Source: Sulfurovum sp. 16-42-52 (GTDB lineage Bacteria; Campylobacterota; Campylobacteria; Campylobacterales; Sulfurovaceae). Taken from it: a stretch of DNA of 64,000 nucleotides. This document shows, piece by piece, positions 9,656 through 18,231 of this stretch. The notes beneath the pieces were generated by a model. It was not told where the DNA came from and did no database searches. It saw only the letters and a list, made by a program, of their open reading frames with translations. The translations under genes and the position numbers were made by a program. The stretch covers positions 1 through 64,000 of the forward strand of contig NCHB01000006.1 of assembly GCA_002281755.1 (NCBI GenBank). Direction: 5' to 3'. How positions within the stretch are numbered: position 1 is the stretch's first letter; every line of letters begins with the position of its first letter.

Positions 9656-10441
9656 ATGCTGTTGGGTGTCAATATCGATCATATCGCGGTGTTAAGAGAA
9701 GCACGAAAAATCGCAGACCCCGATCCGCTTGATGCACTGAGTATCTGCAAGCGCGCAGGAGCGGATCAGATCACCATCCACCTTCGTGAAGACAGACGGC
9801 ACATACAAGATGCTGATGCCAAAAACATCATCACCCTCTCCAGTCTGCCTGTCAATCTTGAGTGCGCCATAGAACCCTCTATGATTGACATCGCCTGCTC
9901 ACTCAAACCCCATCGTGTCACCCTCGTACCTGAAAAGCGTGAAGAAGTCACTACCGAAGGCGGTCTTGCAGTCGATACAGAAAATCCCAAACTTAAAGTT
10001 GCTATCCAAAGACTGCAACACGAAGAGATAGAAGTCTCACTCTTTATCGACCCTGTTTTAGAAGCAGTACAGGCTTCTTATGATCTTGGCGTAGAGTGGA
10101 TAGAGTTTCATACAGGCAAATATGCCAATATCTACGCCATGCTCTATACCCAACTCTCTAAAACACATCACAGTATCCCTGAGCTTGAACTCCCTCGCAA
10201 TACACTTAAACAGATGCTTAACGATGAGTTGAGCTGTTTGCGCCTGCTCTCTGGCGATGCAGTGGAACTGGGTCTGCGTGTAGCTGCAGGTCATGGACTT
10301 ACGATGCACAATGTAAAAGAGATCGTTGAGATAGAAACCATCGAAGAACTCAATATCGGTCAAAGTATCATCGCACGTTCTGTATTTACAGGACTCGAAC
10401 AGGCCATCAAAGAGATGAAAGCGATAATGCAACGTAAATGA
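9656..10441 (+). CDS. pdxJ: Pyridoxine 5'-phosphate synthase
   Basis: Condenses 1-deoxyxylulose 5-phosphate with the aminoacetone phosphate made by PdxA, forming vitamin B6. The 261-residue TIM barrel begins LLGVNIDHIAVLREAR, the conserved family start. ACAAGGAG lies 8 nt before the ATG. The phosphate-binding end (INELNIGQSIIARSVF-like) is present. pdxA follows 86 nt downstream, so both dedicated enzymes of this B6 route are together. Confidence 0.96.
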   Translation: MLLGVNIDHIAVLREARKIADPDPLDALSICKRAGADQITIHLREDRRHIQDADAKNIITLSSLPVNLECAIEPSMIDIACSLKPHRVTLVPEKREEVTTEGGLAVDTENPKLKVAIQRLQHEEIEVSLFIDPVLEAVQASYDLGVEWIEFHTGKYANIYAMLYTQLSKTHHSIPELELPRNTLKQMLNDELSCLRLLSGDAVELGLRVAAGHGLTMHNVKEIVEIETIEELNIGQSIIARSVFTGLEQAIKEMKAIMQRK

Positions 10442-10458
10442 AGCAAAGCTGCATTTAC
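10434..10458 (+). other. Stem-loop at the pdxJ stop codon
   Basis: GTAAATG (10434-10440) overlaps the pdxJ stop and pairs with CATTTAC (10452-10458). A second small hairpin, AAGCAA/TTGCTT, lies at 10494-10509, just before pdxA. They may tune pdxA expression relative to pdxJ; neither has a terminator T-run. Confidence 0.35.
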
Positions 10459-10527
10459 TGCGTTAACACTGGGTTCTCTTCAGCAGAGGGCTCAAGCAAC
10501 TTGTTGCTTTAATTAGGATAAGGTAAT

Positions 10528-11445
10528 ATGAAAAAAAAAGTAGCCATCTCAGTTGGTGATCTTAACGGTATCGGTATACAGCTTGCCCTTGAAAACCATC
10601 ACACCATCGCCAAAGTCGTTGAACCGCTTTACTGCATCGACAGAGCCATGCTTGAACAAGCAGCCCAAAAACTCAGCCTGCCCATACCTGCTGATTTCCA
10701 AACTTTAGAAAACATAGCACCCTACTTTGAGATAAAAGCAGGCACAGTCAGTGCAAGCAGCGGTGCGTACGCCTATGCCTCGTTTGCCAAAGCTGTTGAA
10801 CTGGCACGCCAAAACAAAGTAGCTGCCATCAGCACCCTTCCTATACACAAAAAAGCGTGGGAACTTGCAGGTGTTACTTACAAAGGTCATACCGATGCAC
10901 TAAGAGCAATGTTTGATGCCAAAGCCATCATGATGCTGGGCTCGCCTAAGATGTATGTGGCTCTTTTTACGGAACATATACCGCTCAAAGATGTCGCAGC
11001 CAGTATCGATGAAAAAAAGCTCACACAGTTTTTTATAGACTTTTACCATACAGCCAAACCTGCCAAACAGGTCGCTGTACTAGGACTTAATCCGCATGCC
11101 GGAGATGATGGGGTTTTAGGGGATGAGGAAACAATCATACAAAAAGCGATAGACAATGCTCACGTCATACTGGGTAAAGAAATCTTTACTTCTCCCCTTG
11201 TACCTGATGTGGCTTTTACCCCCAGAGTAAGGGCACACTACACCCATTACATCGCGATGTACCATGACCAGGGTTTGGCACCGCTTAAAGCACTCTATTT
11301 TGATGAAGGGATCAATGTCTCTTTAAATCTGCCCATACTCAGAACCTCTGTTGATCACGGTACAGCCTTTGATATCGCATACTCAGGGACAATATTGAGT
11401 GCTTTGAGTTACATCAATGCACTCAAATACATCGCCGAACACTAG
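10528..11445 (+). CDS. pdxA: 4-hydroxythreonine-4-phosphate dehydrogenase
   Basis: NAD-dependent, metal-dependent oxidation of 4-phosphohydroxythreonine; the product is used by PdxJ. The 305 residues begin with SVGDLNGIG and contain KGHTDAL, LGLNPHAGDDG, YHDQGLAPLK and TSVDHGTAFD, the metal- and substrate-binding motifs. It lies downstream of pdxJ. Its last 4 nt overlap the convergent stop of the small CxxC protein gene. Confidence 0.96.
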   Translation: MKKKVAISVGDLNGIGIQLALENHHTIAKVVEPLYCIDRAMLEQAAQKLSLPIPADFQTLENIAPYFEIKAGTVSASSGAYAYASFAKAVELARQNKVAAISTLPIHKKAWELAGVTYKGHTDALRAMFDAKAIMMLGSPKMYVALFTEHIPLKDVAASIDEKKLTQFFIDFYHTAKPAKQVAVLGLNPHAGDDGVLGDEETIIQKAIDNAHVILGKEIFTSPLVPDVAFTPRVRAHYTHYIAMYHDQGLAPLKALYFDEGINVSLNLPILRTSVDHGTAFDIAYSGTILSALSYINALKYIAEH

Positions 11446-11666
11446 CAAAAGAGACTTGGATTTTCCTCTTCCACCATTTCACAGTTTTCATTCATACGTG
11501 CGCAAAGACTCTCCTGGCATTTCTTGCACACATAACGGAAATTTTGCACATCATAATGAATAATATCGCCTTCAAGCATATCATCATAACACTCTGCGCA
11601 CACATTCGTGACTCTTAGCAGTATCGCCTGCGTTGCTTCTTGGGAGATGAAACACGTACTACTCAC
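11442..11666 (-). CDS. Small CxxC zinc-ribbon-like protein
   Basis: Not recognised as a named family. About 74 residues with CAECYDD and CKKC pairs spaced like a zinc ribbon, plus further Cys near both ends. The GTG at 11666 is favoured because GGAGG, inside the end of the upstream TPR gene, lies 6-7 nt before it; another GTG lies at 11672. The start overlaps the TPR gene by 8 nt, which suggests translational coupling. The 3' end overlaps pdxA by 4 nt. Confidence 0.65.
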   Translation of the reverse strand: MSSTCFISQEATQAILLRVTNVCAECYDDMLEGDIIHYDVQNFRYVCKKCQESLCARMNENCEMVEEENPSLFC

Positions 11667-12303
11667 CCTCACCCTCCAGTTCTTCTATCATTTTTTTAGC
11701 CACTTCAAGTGTGTTATCGAGCGCATACGCTTTTTTGTATTCTTCAAGTGCTTCTTTTTTACGTCCCAGATCATAAAGCGTATTGGCATAATTAAAATGG
11801 TGCGGTGCATACTCAGGATCAAGGCTGATGGCACGTTCATGGTGCATCTGTGCACCCTCTTCATCACCAAGTTTATGTAAGACATTTGCCAGCGATGCAT
11901 GCGCCATGTCATCACTCTCATCGATACTCAATAGTTTTTCGTAACTCTCTTTAGCCTCGGTATACTCTGCGCGTTGTACCTGTACATACCCCATGCGTCC
12001 CAACACTTCTGTGTTATCTGCACCCAGTATCAATGCTGAACCCAATGCTTTCTTGGCTTCTTCAAAATCTTCTTTTGCCACCGCATCATCCGCCATCGCA
12101 AGAAGCTGTTCTAAACGTGAGGGCTGTAATGCAGGCGAAGAAAATATTTTGTCAGGACGATTGATACCGCCTATCTGCTCATCTGGAATCTTGGCTTCAA
12201 AATCAACCCCGCGTTTAGGATGATTTCCCGAAAAAATCTGTTTAAAAAATAGATAAAATACTCCTCCTGCAACCACAAGAAGAAAGAATTGAAATGTTGT
12301 CAT
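11659..12303 (-). CDS. Membrane-anchored TPR protein
   Basis: An N-terminal hydrophobic helix (residues 3-22) is followed by a linker and about three to four tetratricopeptide repeats (ALGADNTEVLGRMGYVQ, SYEKLLSIDESDDMAHAS and ISLDPEYAPHHFNYA regions). It is probably a periplasm-facing or cytosolic scaffold; no enzymatic motif was seen. The ATG at 12303 with GGGAGAG before it is chosen over an upstream TTG. It heads a two-gene unit with the CxxC protein. Confidence 0.75.
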   Translation of the reverse strand: MTTFQFFLLVVAGGVFYLFFKQIFSGNHPKRGVDFEAKIPDEQIGGINRPDKIFSSPALQPSRLEQLLAMADDAVAKEDFEEAKKALGSALILGADNTEVLGRMGYVQVQRAEYTEAKESYEKLLSIDESDDMAHASLANVLHKLGDEEGAQMHHERAISLDPEYAPHHFNYANTLYDLGRKKEALEEYKKAYALDNTLEVAKKMIEELEGEGE

Positions 12304-12396
12304 AGTCTCTCCCAAATTAATGCCTTATCATAGAATAATCTAACTTAAATCCAAAGAAAACCTGCTATGATTGAAAAAATACAATAAGGAATACGC

Positions 12397-12792
12397 ATGT
12401 CTTATAAAATCAAACTCGACACCGAAAAACTCAAAAAAGAACTCACACCCCTAGAGTACAATGTCTGCCTCAACCACGGAACAGAAGCCCCTTTTCAAAA
12501 CGCTTTTTACAACTCCAAAACGCATGGAATGTATAGCTGCAAATGCTGTGCGACACCACTGTTTACTTCAGAAAGCAAATTTGACTCAGGAACTGGATGG
12601 CCTAGTTATTTTGAACCTATCAGTACAGATGTGATAGAGGAAGTAGTAGATAGCACGCTGGGTATGAGGCGCGTAGAAGTCCGTTGTGCTGCATGTGGTT
12701 CACATTTGGGTCATGTTTTTCCCGATGGCCCAGCACCCACTTATCAGCGTTATTGCATCAACTCTGCTTCTTTGTCATTCAAAGAAGATTAA
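12397..12792 (+). CDS. msrB: Peptide methionine (R)-S-oxide reductase
   Basis: Repairs oxidised methionine in proteins. The 131-residue single-domain protein has zinc pairs CKCC and CAAC, the GTGWPSY motif, and the catalytic Cys in RYCINSASL near residue 122. AAGGAA lies before the ATG. No MsrA fusion is present. It converges with the 88-residue gene downstream with a 2-nt gap. Confidence 0.95.
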   Translation: MSYKIKLDTEKLKKELTPLEYNVCLNHGTEAPFQNAFYNSKTHGMYSCKCCATPLFTSESKFDSGTGWPSYFEPISTDVIEEVVDSTLGMRRVEVRCAACGSHLGHVFPDGPAPTYQRYCINSASLSFKED

Positions 12793-12794
12793 GA

Positions 12795-13061
12795 TTATTT
12801 TTGAAGCTGTGCGGCGATGCGCCCCACAGCTTCATCCATCTCTTCTCTGGTCTGAAAAACAAAACTGTGTTTTTCTTCTTCACCTAGATGTACAAAAACA
12901 CCATAGCCTACTATCTCTACTCTGCCTTTAGACTCACTGTCTATCCACTCAAGGCTTACCTGCGTGGTTTCCTCTTTGTGTCCTGTTTTTACTACCGCTG
13001 CAGGGTAAAGCTGGGTGATGGTTGCTGTGTCAAATTGTTTGTTTTCAATGGTAAGTATCAT
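12795..13061 (-). CDS. Small conserved-looking protein, candidate leaderless gene
   Basis: Not recognised. The 88 residues alternate beta-like strands (LTIENKQFDTATITQLYPAA) with an acidic, charged C-terminal helix; there is no signal peptide or Cys. No ribosome binding site precedes the ATG. Instead a TATAAT lies 6 nt upstream, putting the expected transcription start at the ATG itself. The downstream NifU-like gene runs towards it on the same strand with a 36-nt gap, so it is not in that operon under this promoter. Confidence 0.6.
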   Translation of the reverse strand: MILTIENKQFDTATITQLYPAAVVKTGHKEETTQVSLEWIDSESKGRVEIVGYGVFVHLGEEEKHSFVFQTREEMDEAVGRIAAQLQK

Positions 13062-13067
13062 AAAGGG

Positions 13068-13073
13068 ATTATA
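13068..13073 (-). promoter_or_regulatory. -10 box, 6 nt before an ATG
   Basis: TATAAT on the minus strand, then CCCTTT, then the ATG at 13061. This is the spacing of a -10 box to its transcription start, pointing to a leaderless mRNA. Confidence 0.5.
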
Positions 13074-13097
13074 GTCAAATCCCTTTAAAGCGTCGCA

Positions 13098-14018
13098 TCA
13101 GATAGGGATAACGCGGATATTGGGGTGGAGTTTGTGTTTGAGTGCATTTTCAATGGCAATCAGTGTACCGCTACCTGAACTTGAACAACTGCTGCATGCT
13201 CCAAGGTAGCTGATATAGACTTCAAACTCATCACCTTTTTCTTTCACACTGAGCACATCGATATCTCCGCCATCCATGATGAGAAACTGTCGAACCGTGT
13301 TGTCTATGGCAGTATCGATGGCGATGATACGCCCTTCTTCACACAACTCTGCAAACGGTGTAGCAGAAAGGATGTTCTCAGCTTCTTCTTGCTCTTTGAG
13401 TGCAACTTGGTGTGCTTCAAGCAAGCCATTGAGCGTTTCACTGCATGATAGATCTACAGAGCCGGCTTTGGTGTATGCTACCAATGCCTCATGGTTTTGA
13501 ATGTTGTGTGTCTTGATGGCATCTTTAAGTGCAGCCAGACTGAGCGGTGTATCTTTGCAGGGGAAAGTTTTTTCATCATGACTGAGTGCTTGATTGGTAA
13601 AAACTTTTACCGCGCGTTTGGCTGCATCGATACCAAAAACAATAGAATAGTTTTCAGATGCAGGAAGTGCTTCAATCGTAGGATTGTCACGCAGCAAACG
13701 CTCGATGACCTGATAATTGACGGTGTCTATCTGTGCGATGGTTTTGTTGGTAAACATCAGTGCCAGCATATAATTGACCGCTACACCGGAAGGAACACCC
13801 TCATAAGTATAACGCGCTAATACAACTGTATCTTCAACGGTATTGACCGCCCAGTAAAATGTGAGTGTGTAGCCCACTGATTCGTCACCATAGCTATAGG
13901 TAAACAAAGAAGCACCCAACCCTTTGGCTTCTTCTTCGGTGATGACACCGCGATATTTGGAGTCATTGATGAGCATCGCAACTTTGACGCCGTATTCGTT
14001 ATTTGTTTGCATATCCAT
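13098..14018 (-). CDS. NifU-family protein with degenerate N-terminal domains
   Basis: The 306 residues keep the three-part NifU layout: an IscU-like part (about 1-130), a BFD-like part (about 150-200, with EALVAYTKAGS) and a C-terminal Nfu domain with the cluster-binding GACSSCSS. The Cys ligands expected in the IscU part are gone: LGASL, ESVGY and GVPSGVA stand where LGC, SCGD and GCG occur in NifU. Only scattered Cys remain in the BFD part. It is probably a paralogue acting through the Nfu CxxC. The ATG at 14018 follows AAAGGAC; the open frame upstream is the divergent YqeY region and was discarded. Confidence 0.8.
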   Translation of the reverse strand: MDMQTNNEYGVKVAMLINDSKYRGVITEEEAKGLGASLFTYSYGDESVGYTLTFYWAVNTVEDTVVLARYTYEGVPSGVAVNYMLALMFTNKTIAQIDTVNYQVIERLLRDNPTIEALPASENYSIVFGIDAAKRAVKVFTNQALSHDEKTFPCKDTPLSLAALKDAIKTHNIQNHEALVAYTKAGSVDLSCSETLNGLLEAHQVALKEQEEAENILSATPFAELCEEGRIIAIDTAIDNTVRQFLIMDGGDIDVLSVKEKGDEFEVYISYLGACSSCSSSGSGTLIAIENALKHKLHPNIRVIPI

Positions 14019-14113
14019 ATTATTTAGTCCTTTGGAATAATGATGCCTACAATAGCATGCTAAACTAAATCTAAGATAAAATATCGTCAATGCTATTCTA
14101 ATCTTCTGCCTGC

Positions 14114-14119
14114 TATACT
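14114..14119 (+). promoter_or_regulatory. -10 box upstream of the YqeY gene
   Basis: TGC-TATACT in the 127-bp divergent gap, about 27 nt before the ATG at 14146 and followed by CAGGAGAG. Confidence 0.45.
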
Positions 14120-14145
14120 TTGCTAAACCCCACAGGAGAGTCACC

Positions 14146-14589
14146 ATGACCTTAAATGAACAAATCAAATTTGACATCAAAGAAGCGATGCGCGCAAAAG
14201 ATAATACCAAAAGAGATACACTCAGAAACATACAAGCTGCTATCAAACAGATAGAAGTGGATGAACGAAGAGAACTAAGTGACAGTGACGTGGAAGCCAT
14301 CTTGATGAAATATATCAAACAACGTGAAGATGCCAAAGCACAGTTCTCTGGGGCCGGCAGAGAAGATCTTGTTGCCAAAGAAGAAGCAGAGATAGCCATC
14401 GTCAAGGCTTATCTACCCGAACCCATGGATGATGTCGAACTAGAAGCCACACTCAAAGCCATCATCGCTTCCATAGCAGCTGAAGGCATGAAAGATATGG
14501 GTAAAGTGATGGGTGAAGCAAAAATAACCATCGGCAGTCGCGCTGATGGGGGTCGTATCAATGGGATGGTGAAAAAACTGTTGAGTTAA
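14146..14589 (+). CDS. yqeY: GatB/YqeY domain protein
   Basis: Stand-alone version of the tail domain of GatB/GatE amidotransferases, thought to contact tRNA. The 147 residues are the typical length, with AMRAKDNTKRDTLRNIQAAIKQ at the start and GKVMGEAK...GRADGGRINGMVK-type sequence at the end. AGGAGAG lies before the ATG. The precise role is unknown in the family. Confidence 0.85.
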   Translation: MTLNEQIKFDIKEAMRAKDNTKRDTLRNIQAAIKQIEVDERRELSDSDVEAILMKYIKQREDAKAQFSGAGREDLVAKEEAEIAIVKAYLPEPMDDVELEATLKAIIASIAAEGMKDMGKVMGEAKITIGSRADGGRINGMVKKLLS

Positions 14590-14652
14590 CCTCCATACTT
14601 CATAGCCTCAGAATTGCTCTCTTCAATTCAGGTTTGATTCACATGCGAGCAT

Positions 14653-14658
14653 TATAAT
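14653..14658 (+). promoter_or_regulatory. -10 box of the export operon
   Basis: TATAAT placed so that transcription would start near 14665, directly at the first in-frame ATG (14666). This favours the second ATG (14687), which has AAAAGG upstream. Confidence 0.55.
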
Positions 14659-14686
14659 CTTACAAATGTTAACACAAAAGGCTATC

Positions 14687-15943
14687 ATGAAAAAACTCCT
14701 GTTTTTTTCTTTACTGTCGCTCTCTTTAACCGCACAAACCCTTAGTATGCAAGCGTGTGTGGATCAAACATTAGCACAGCATCCTGATATCAAAATCTTT
14801 ATACTCAAAATAGCCCAAAGTGAAGAGAACTATGCTATTTCACGTTCAGACTATCTTCCCCAAATTGCGCTGCTAGCAGAATACTCTCCACAGCGTACGT
14901 ATGTCATGCCACAATTGGGACAATTTAACACCATTGAAGATGATGGCTGGTCTATTGGTACGATACTCAAACAGAAAATTTGGGACTTTTCAAAAACAAC
15001 ATCCCTCATAGAAGCTTCCCAAATAGATAAACACATCGCAGCACTTTCTTTAGAGGATGCAAAAGCAGTCATGACATACAAAATAAAGTCTCTCTATGCA
15101 CTCATGGCAGTGCAGCACGAAGCCATTGACGTTCGCCAAAAAGATACGCAATCCAAAGAAGAACTCTACAAGCAAACACTGGGGTTTTATACACAAGGTC
15201 TTAGAACAAAAGCGGATGTCTCTCGTTTTGAGGCTGCTTACCAACTTGCCAAAGAAGAACTCATACTCTCACAAGTTGCTTTTGATAAATCGCGCAATAC
15301 CATGTCGCTTTATACAAAGATACCCATCAAAAAAGATGTCAGACTCGATACTACTCTCATCAAGTCGGGTACTTTGACGATTAAAAACACTTCTGCCATA
15401 AAAGACCGGGCTTTCAAAGACAATCACCAAATCAAAATCGCATCAAAGCAAATCGATAAAAACCAAAAGCTCCACCAAGCTGCCAAGGCAAACCATTTTG
15501 GTTCTATTGATGCGATAGGTTCCTATACGCAAGCAAACATGATCAACAGATATGATACAAATATAATCGGAGTATCGCTAAACATCCCGCTCTACAGCGG
15601 CGGACGGCTCAGCGCGGAAGAGCAACGTATGCAAATCGAAACCACTGTGGCAAAAGAACAGTTAGAGTCTCAATCGATTGCCTTAGAAGAAGAACTTGAA
15701 AATCTTTTTCTTGATCTTGAAAGCTACCAAGAGAGTACTAAAGCTAAAAAGGCGCAGCTGACTTCTGCCAAGGAAGCCCAAGAGGTCGTAAATGCACGAT
15801 ACAAAGAAGGATTATCGACCTATATTGAAGTGTTGGATGCTGCATTTTTTTTACTGAATGCACAATTGGGACTACTGGAAGTCGGATATAAAAAACGCGT
15901 CACACTTAATCGGATAGAGTATCTTACAGGAAACATACAATGA
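14687..15943 (+). CDS. TolC-family outer-membrane efflux protein
   Basis: Outer-membrane channel of a tripartite exporter. A signal peptide (about residues 1-20) precedes two OEP repeats with long helices. The family motif NIPLYSGGRLSAEEQR lies in the second half, and YKEGLSTYIEVLDA is near the end. It is the first gene of a four-gene unit; its stop overlaps the next start as ATGA. Confidence 0.9.
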   Translation: MKKLLFFSLLSLSLTAQTLSMQACVDQTLAQHPDIKIFILKIAQSEENYAISRSDYLPQIALLAEYSPQRTYVMPQLGQFNTIEDDGWSIGTILKQKIWDFSKTTSLIEASQIDKHIAALSLEDAKAVMTYKIKSLYALMAVQHEAIDVRQKDTQSKEELYKQTLGFYTQGLRTKADVSRFEAAYQLAKEELILSQVAFDKSRNTMSLYTKIPIKKDVRLDTTLIKSGTLTIKNTSAIKDRAFKDNHQIKIASKQIDKNQKLHQAAKANHFGSIDAIGSYTQANMINRYDTNIIGVSLNIPLYSGGRLSAEEQRMQIETTVAKEQLESQSIALEEELENLFLDLESYQESTKAKKAQLTSAKEAQEVVNARYKEGLSTYIEVLDAAFFLLNAQLGLLEVGYKKRVTLNRIEYLTGNIQ

Positions 15944-17085
15944 AAAAATGGATGAAATACACTATAGCTATTTTACTAATCTTAACAGCAGGAATACTCT
16001 TCTACGTCAAGGTTTATACACCAAAAACTACTTTCAAAACGACGACTCCGAAACAAGGAAACATTGAAGCAAATGTCTTTGGTATTGGCGAAGTCGGTGC
16101 TAGAGATGTGTATTCGGTCGGCTCACAAATGGGTGGGAAGATATTAACCCTTCTAAGCGATCAGGGACAATGGGTGAAAAAAGGACAACTATTGGCTACC
16201 ATCGATCCTGTAGATCTTCCCCCGTTGCACGAAGAGGCAAAAATGGCACGCTTAAAAACAATCCAAGAATCTACCGTACTACAAAAAGAGCTTGAAAATC
16301 TGCGCGCGCAGAAAACACTCGCCCTGCTCACCTACGGACGCTATCAAAAACTCAAACGCCAAGGGTATGTCTCCCAATCTGAATATGACAAAGCCAAAAC
16401 TGAGTTTGAAAGCATTCAAGCACAAATTGCAGCAACAATGGCACGTATTGATTCCAGTAAAAGTGAAACGGTTCGCATGGAAAAAAATATCGAAGGTATA
16501 CAGGAAAAACTGAAACGATATGAAGTGTATTCCCCTATAAACGGGTATGTGATTTCCAAAGATGCTGAAGTTGCACAAACCTTGACACCATCACAAACTA
16601 TATTTCGTATCGTTGATCCAAAAACAGTCTGGATAAAAGCCTATATTGACGAACGTATCAGCGCACAAGTAAAAACGGGAAACCCTGCAAAAATTTTCTT
16701 ACGCTCACACCCCGACAAACCGCTTGCTGGTTACGTAGCTCGCATCAGTGCGATGAGCGATGCGGTGACGCAAGAACGGGAAGTGAATGTGGCGTTTGAT
16801 ACACTACCCATTCCCTTTTACATGAACGAACAAGCCGAAGTATCCATTAGCACAAAAACTGTTAAAGATACCATCAAAATACCGCTGTCTTTACTGAGAC
16901 AGAATAATGGACAGTATGGTGTCTGGACAGTCGAAGACGATAAAGCGCATTTTCAACCACTCAAAATCACGCTTCGCGGTGAAGATGAAGTCGGCATAGC
17001 ACAAGGGCTAACCAAAGAAAGCATACTCCTCATCCCCGATGCGCGCAAAAAATCTCTTTTTGAGGGGATGAGGGTACATTTTTGA
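15940..17085 (+). CDS. HlyD-family periplasmic adaptor
   Basis: Links the inner-membrane transporter to the TolC channel. One N-terminal membrane helix (about residues 5-25), a biotinyl-lipoyl-like half (GGKILTLLSDQGQWVKKGQLLATID), a coiled-coil hairpin (about 85-190) and the second half with YSPINGYVISKDAEVAQTL. At 381 residues it has normal length. It resembles DevB-type adaptors that work with FtsX-like permeases. It overlaps both neighbours by 4 nt. Confidence 0.9.
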   Translation: MKKWMKYTIAILLILTAGILFYVKVYTPKTTFKTTTPKQGNIEANVFGIGEVGARDVYSVGSQMGGKILTLLSDQGQWVKKGQLLATIDPVDLPPLHEEAKMARLKTIQESTVLQKELENLRAQKTLALLTYGRYQKLKRQGYVSQSEYDKAKTEFESIQAQIAATMARIDSSKSETVRMEKNIEGIQEKLKRYEVYSPINGYVISKDAEVAQTLTPSQTIFRIVDPKTVWIKAYIDERISAQVKTGNPAKIFLRSHPDKPLAGYVARISAMSDAVTQEREVNVAFDTLPIPFYMNEQAEVSISTKTVKDTIKIPLSLLRQNNGQYGVWTVEDDKAHFQPLKITLRGEDEVGIAQGLTKESILLIPDARKKSLFEGMRVHF

Positions 17086-18230
17086 TCAACCTCGCACAAA
17101 AAGATATCGCTCACACACTTGGAAAATTTCTGGTTACAGCGATGGGTGTAGGTATGCTGCTGGGTATCGTGCTGATCATGATCGGTGTCTATAGAGGCAT
17201 GATGGTAGATGCAGAAATTTTGCTTAATGACATCAATGCCGATCTTTGGATCGTGCAGGAAGATACACTGGGTCCTTTTGCAGAAGCATCACGGATACAT
17301 GAAGACTTCAAAGACACATTAAGAGCACTCGAGGGCATAGACAAAAGTGAAGCATTAACCTTTCAAAATTTACAGCTGCCTGGGGAAACAAAACCTATAC
17401 GGGTTACAGCGGTGGGTTTTAATGTTTTTGGAAAAATCAACCCTATCAATGTTGAGCGCCTCATAGCGGGAAAGCCCCTCACAAAAGAGCATTATCAAAT
17501 AGTAGTATCGGAAAAAACAGGATACAAAGTAAATGACAGCTTTAAGCTCGGGCGTGATCTCTATAAGGTTGTAGGCGTAACCAGAGATACCGTTTCTTCT
17601 GGCGGAGACCTGCTGGTGTATATCAGCCTCAAGGATGCGCAAACTTTACAGTTTCTTTACTCCAACGCACGGATTCGAAGCGATCGTGCGCGGGGTATTT
17701 TGGAAAACAAAGAAATGAAGATGGCAAATGCCATTGTCGCCACCGTCAAGCCCGGATATGCTATTGATGATATAGCAAGCAAAATCAAACGATGGAAACA
17801 TGTTGGTGTTTATACGCGAAGTGAGCAAAAAATGATCTTGACCAAAAATCTTGTCGAACGTTCCTCTAAGCAAATCGGACTTTTTACTATAATTCTAGTG
17901 GTGGTTTCTACGATTATCATTGCCCTCATCATCTACACCATGACACTTGAGAAAATGAAAGAGATTTCCATTATGAAGCTCATTGGCATACCCAATCGTA
18001 TGATTATCAAAATGATTGTGCAGGAGACACTGGTACTTGGCGTACTTGCTTTTATCTTTGGGAATATCTTTTCACATCTTATTTATGATCGTTTTCCCAA
18101 AAGAATCGTATTGGAAATTCCTGACGCTTGGATACTTTTTGGTGTTGTGATTGTAGCGTCTATACTCTCTTCTTTTGTCGGAGTTGCCAAAGTGATCCAT
18201 GCCGATCCTGCCGCAGCAATTGGAGGTTAA
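17082..18230 (+). CDS. FtsX/MacB-type ABC exporter permease (DevC-like)
   Basis: Inner-membrane permease with one N-terminal helix (about residues 14-38), a large periplasmic domain and three C-terminal helices. The last segment carries MKEISIMKLIGIPN, typical of the FtsX-like fold. The 382 residues fit DevC-type permeases. Translation starts at TTG overlapping the adaptor stop as TTGA, so it depends on coupling. Substrate unknown. Confidence 0.87.
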   Translation: MINLAQKDIAHTLGKFLVTAMGVGMLLGIVLIMIGVYRGMMVDAEILLNDINADLWIVQEDTLGPFAEASRIHEDFKDTLRALEGIDKSEALTFQNLQLPGETKPIRVTAVGFNVFGKINPINVERLIAGKPLTKEHYQIVVSEKTGYKVNDSFKLGRDLYKVVGVTRDTVSSGGDLLVYISLKDAQTLQFLYSNARIRSDRARGILENKEMKMANAIVATVKPGYAIDDIASKIKRWKHVGVYTRSEQKMILTKNLVERSSKQIGLFTIILVVVSTIIIALIIYTMTLEKMKEISIMKLIGIPNRMIIKMIVQETLVLGVLAFIFGNIFSHLIYDRFPKRIVLEIPDAWILFGVVIVASILSSFVGVAKVIHADPAAAIGG

Positions 18231-18231
18231 G

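Noticed and set aside
14019-14405. N-terminal extension of about 129 codons on the NifU-like gene
   Set aside because: It is Ser/Leu-rich, antisense to the YqeY gene, and the ATG at 14018 has a good ribosome site and begins the conserved protein.
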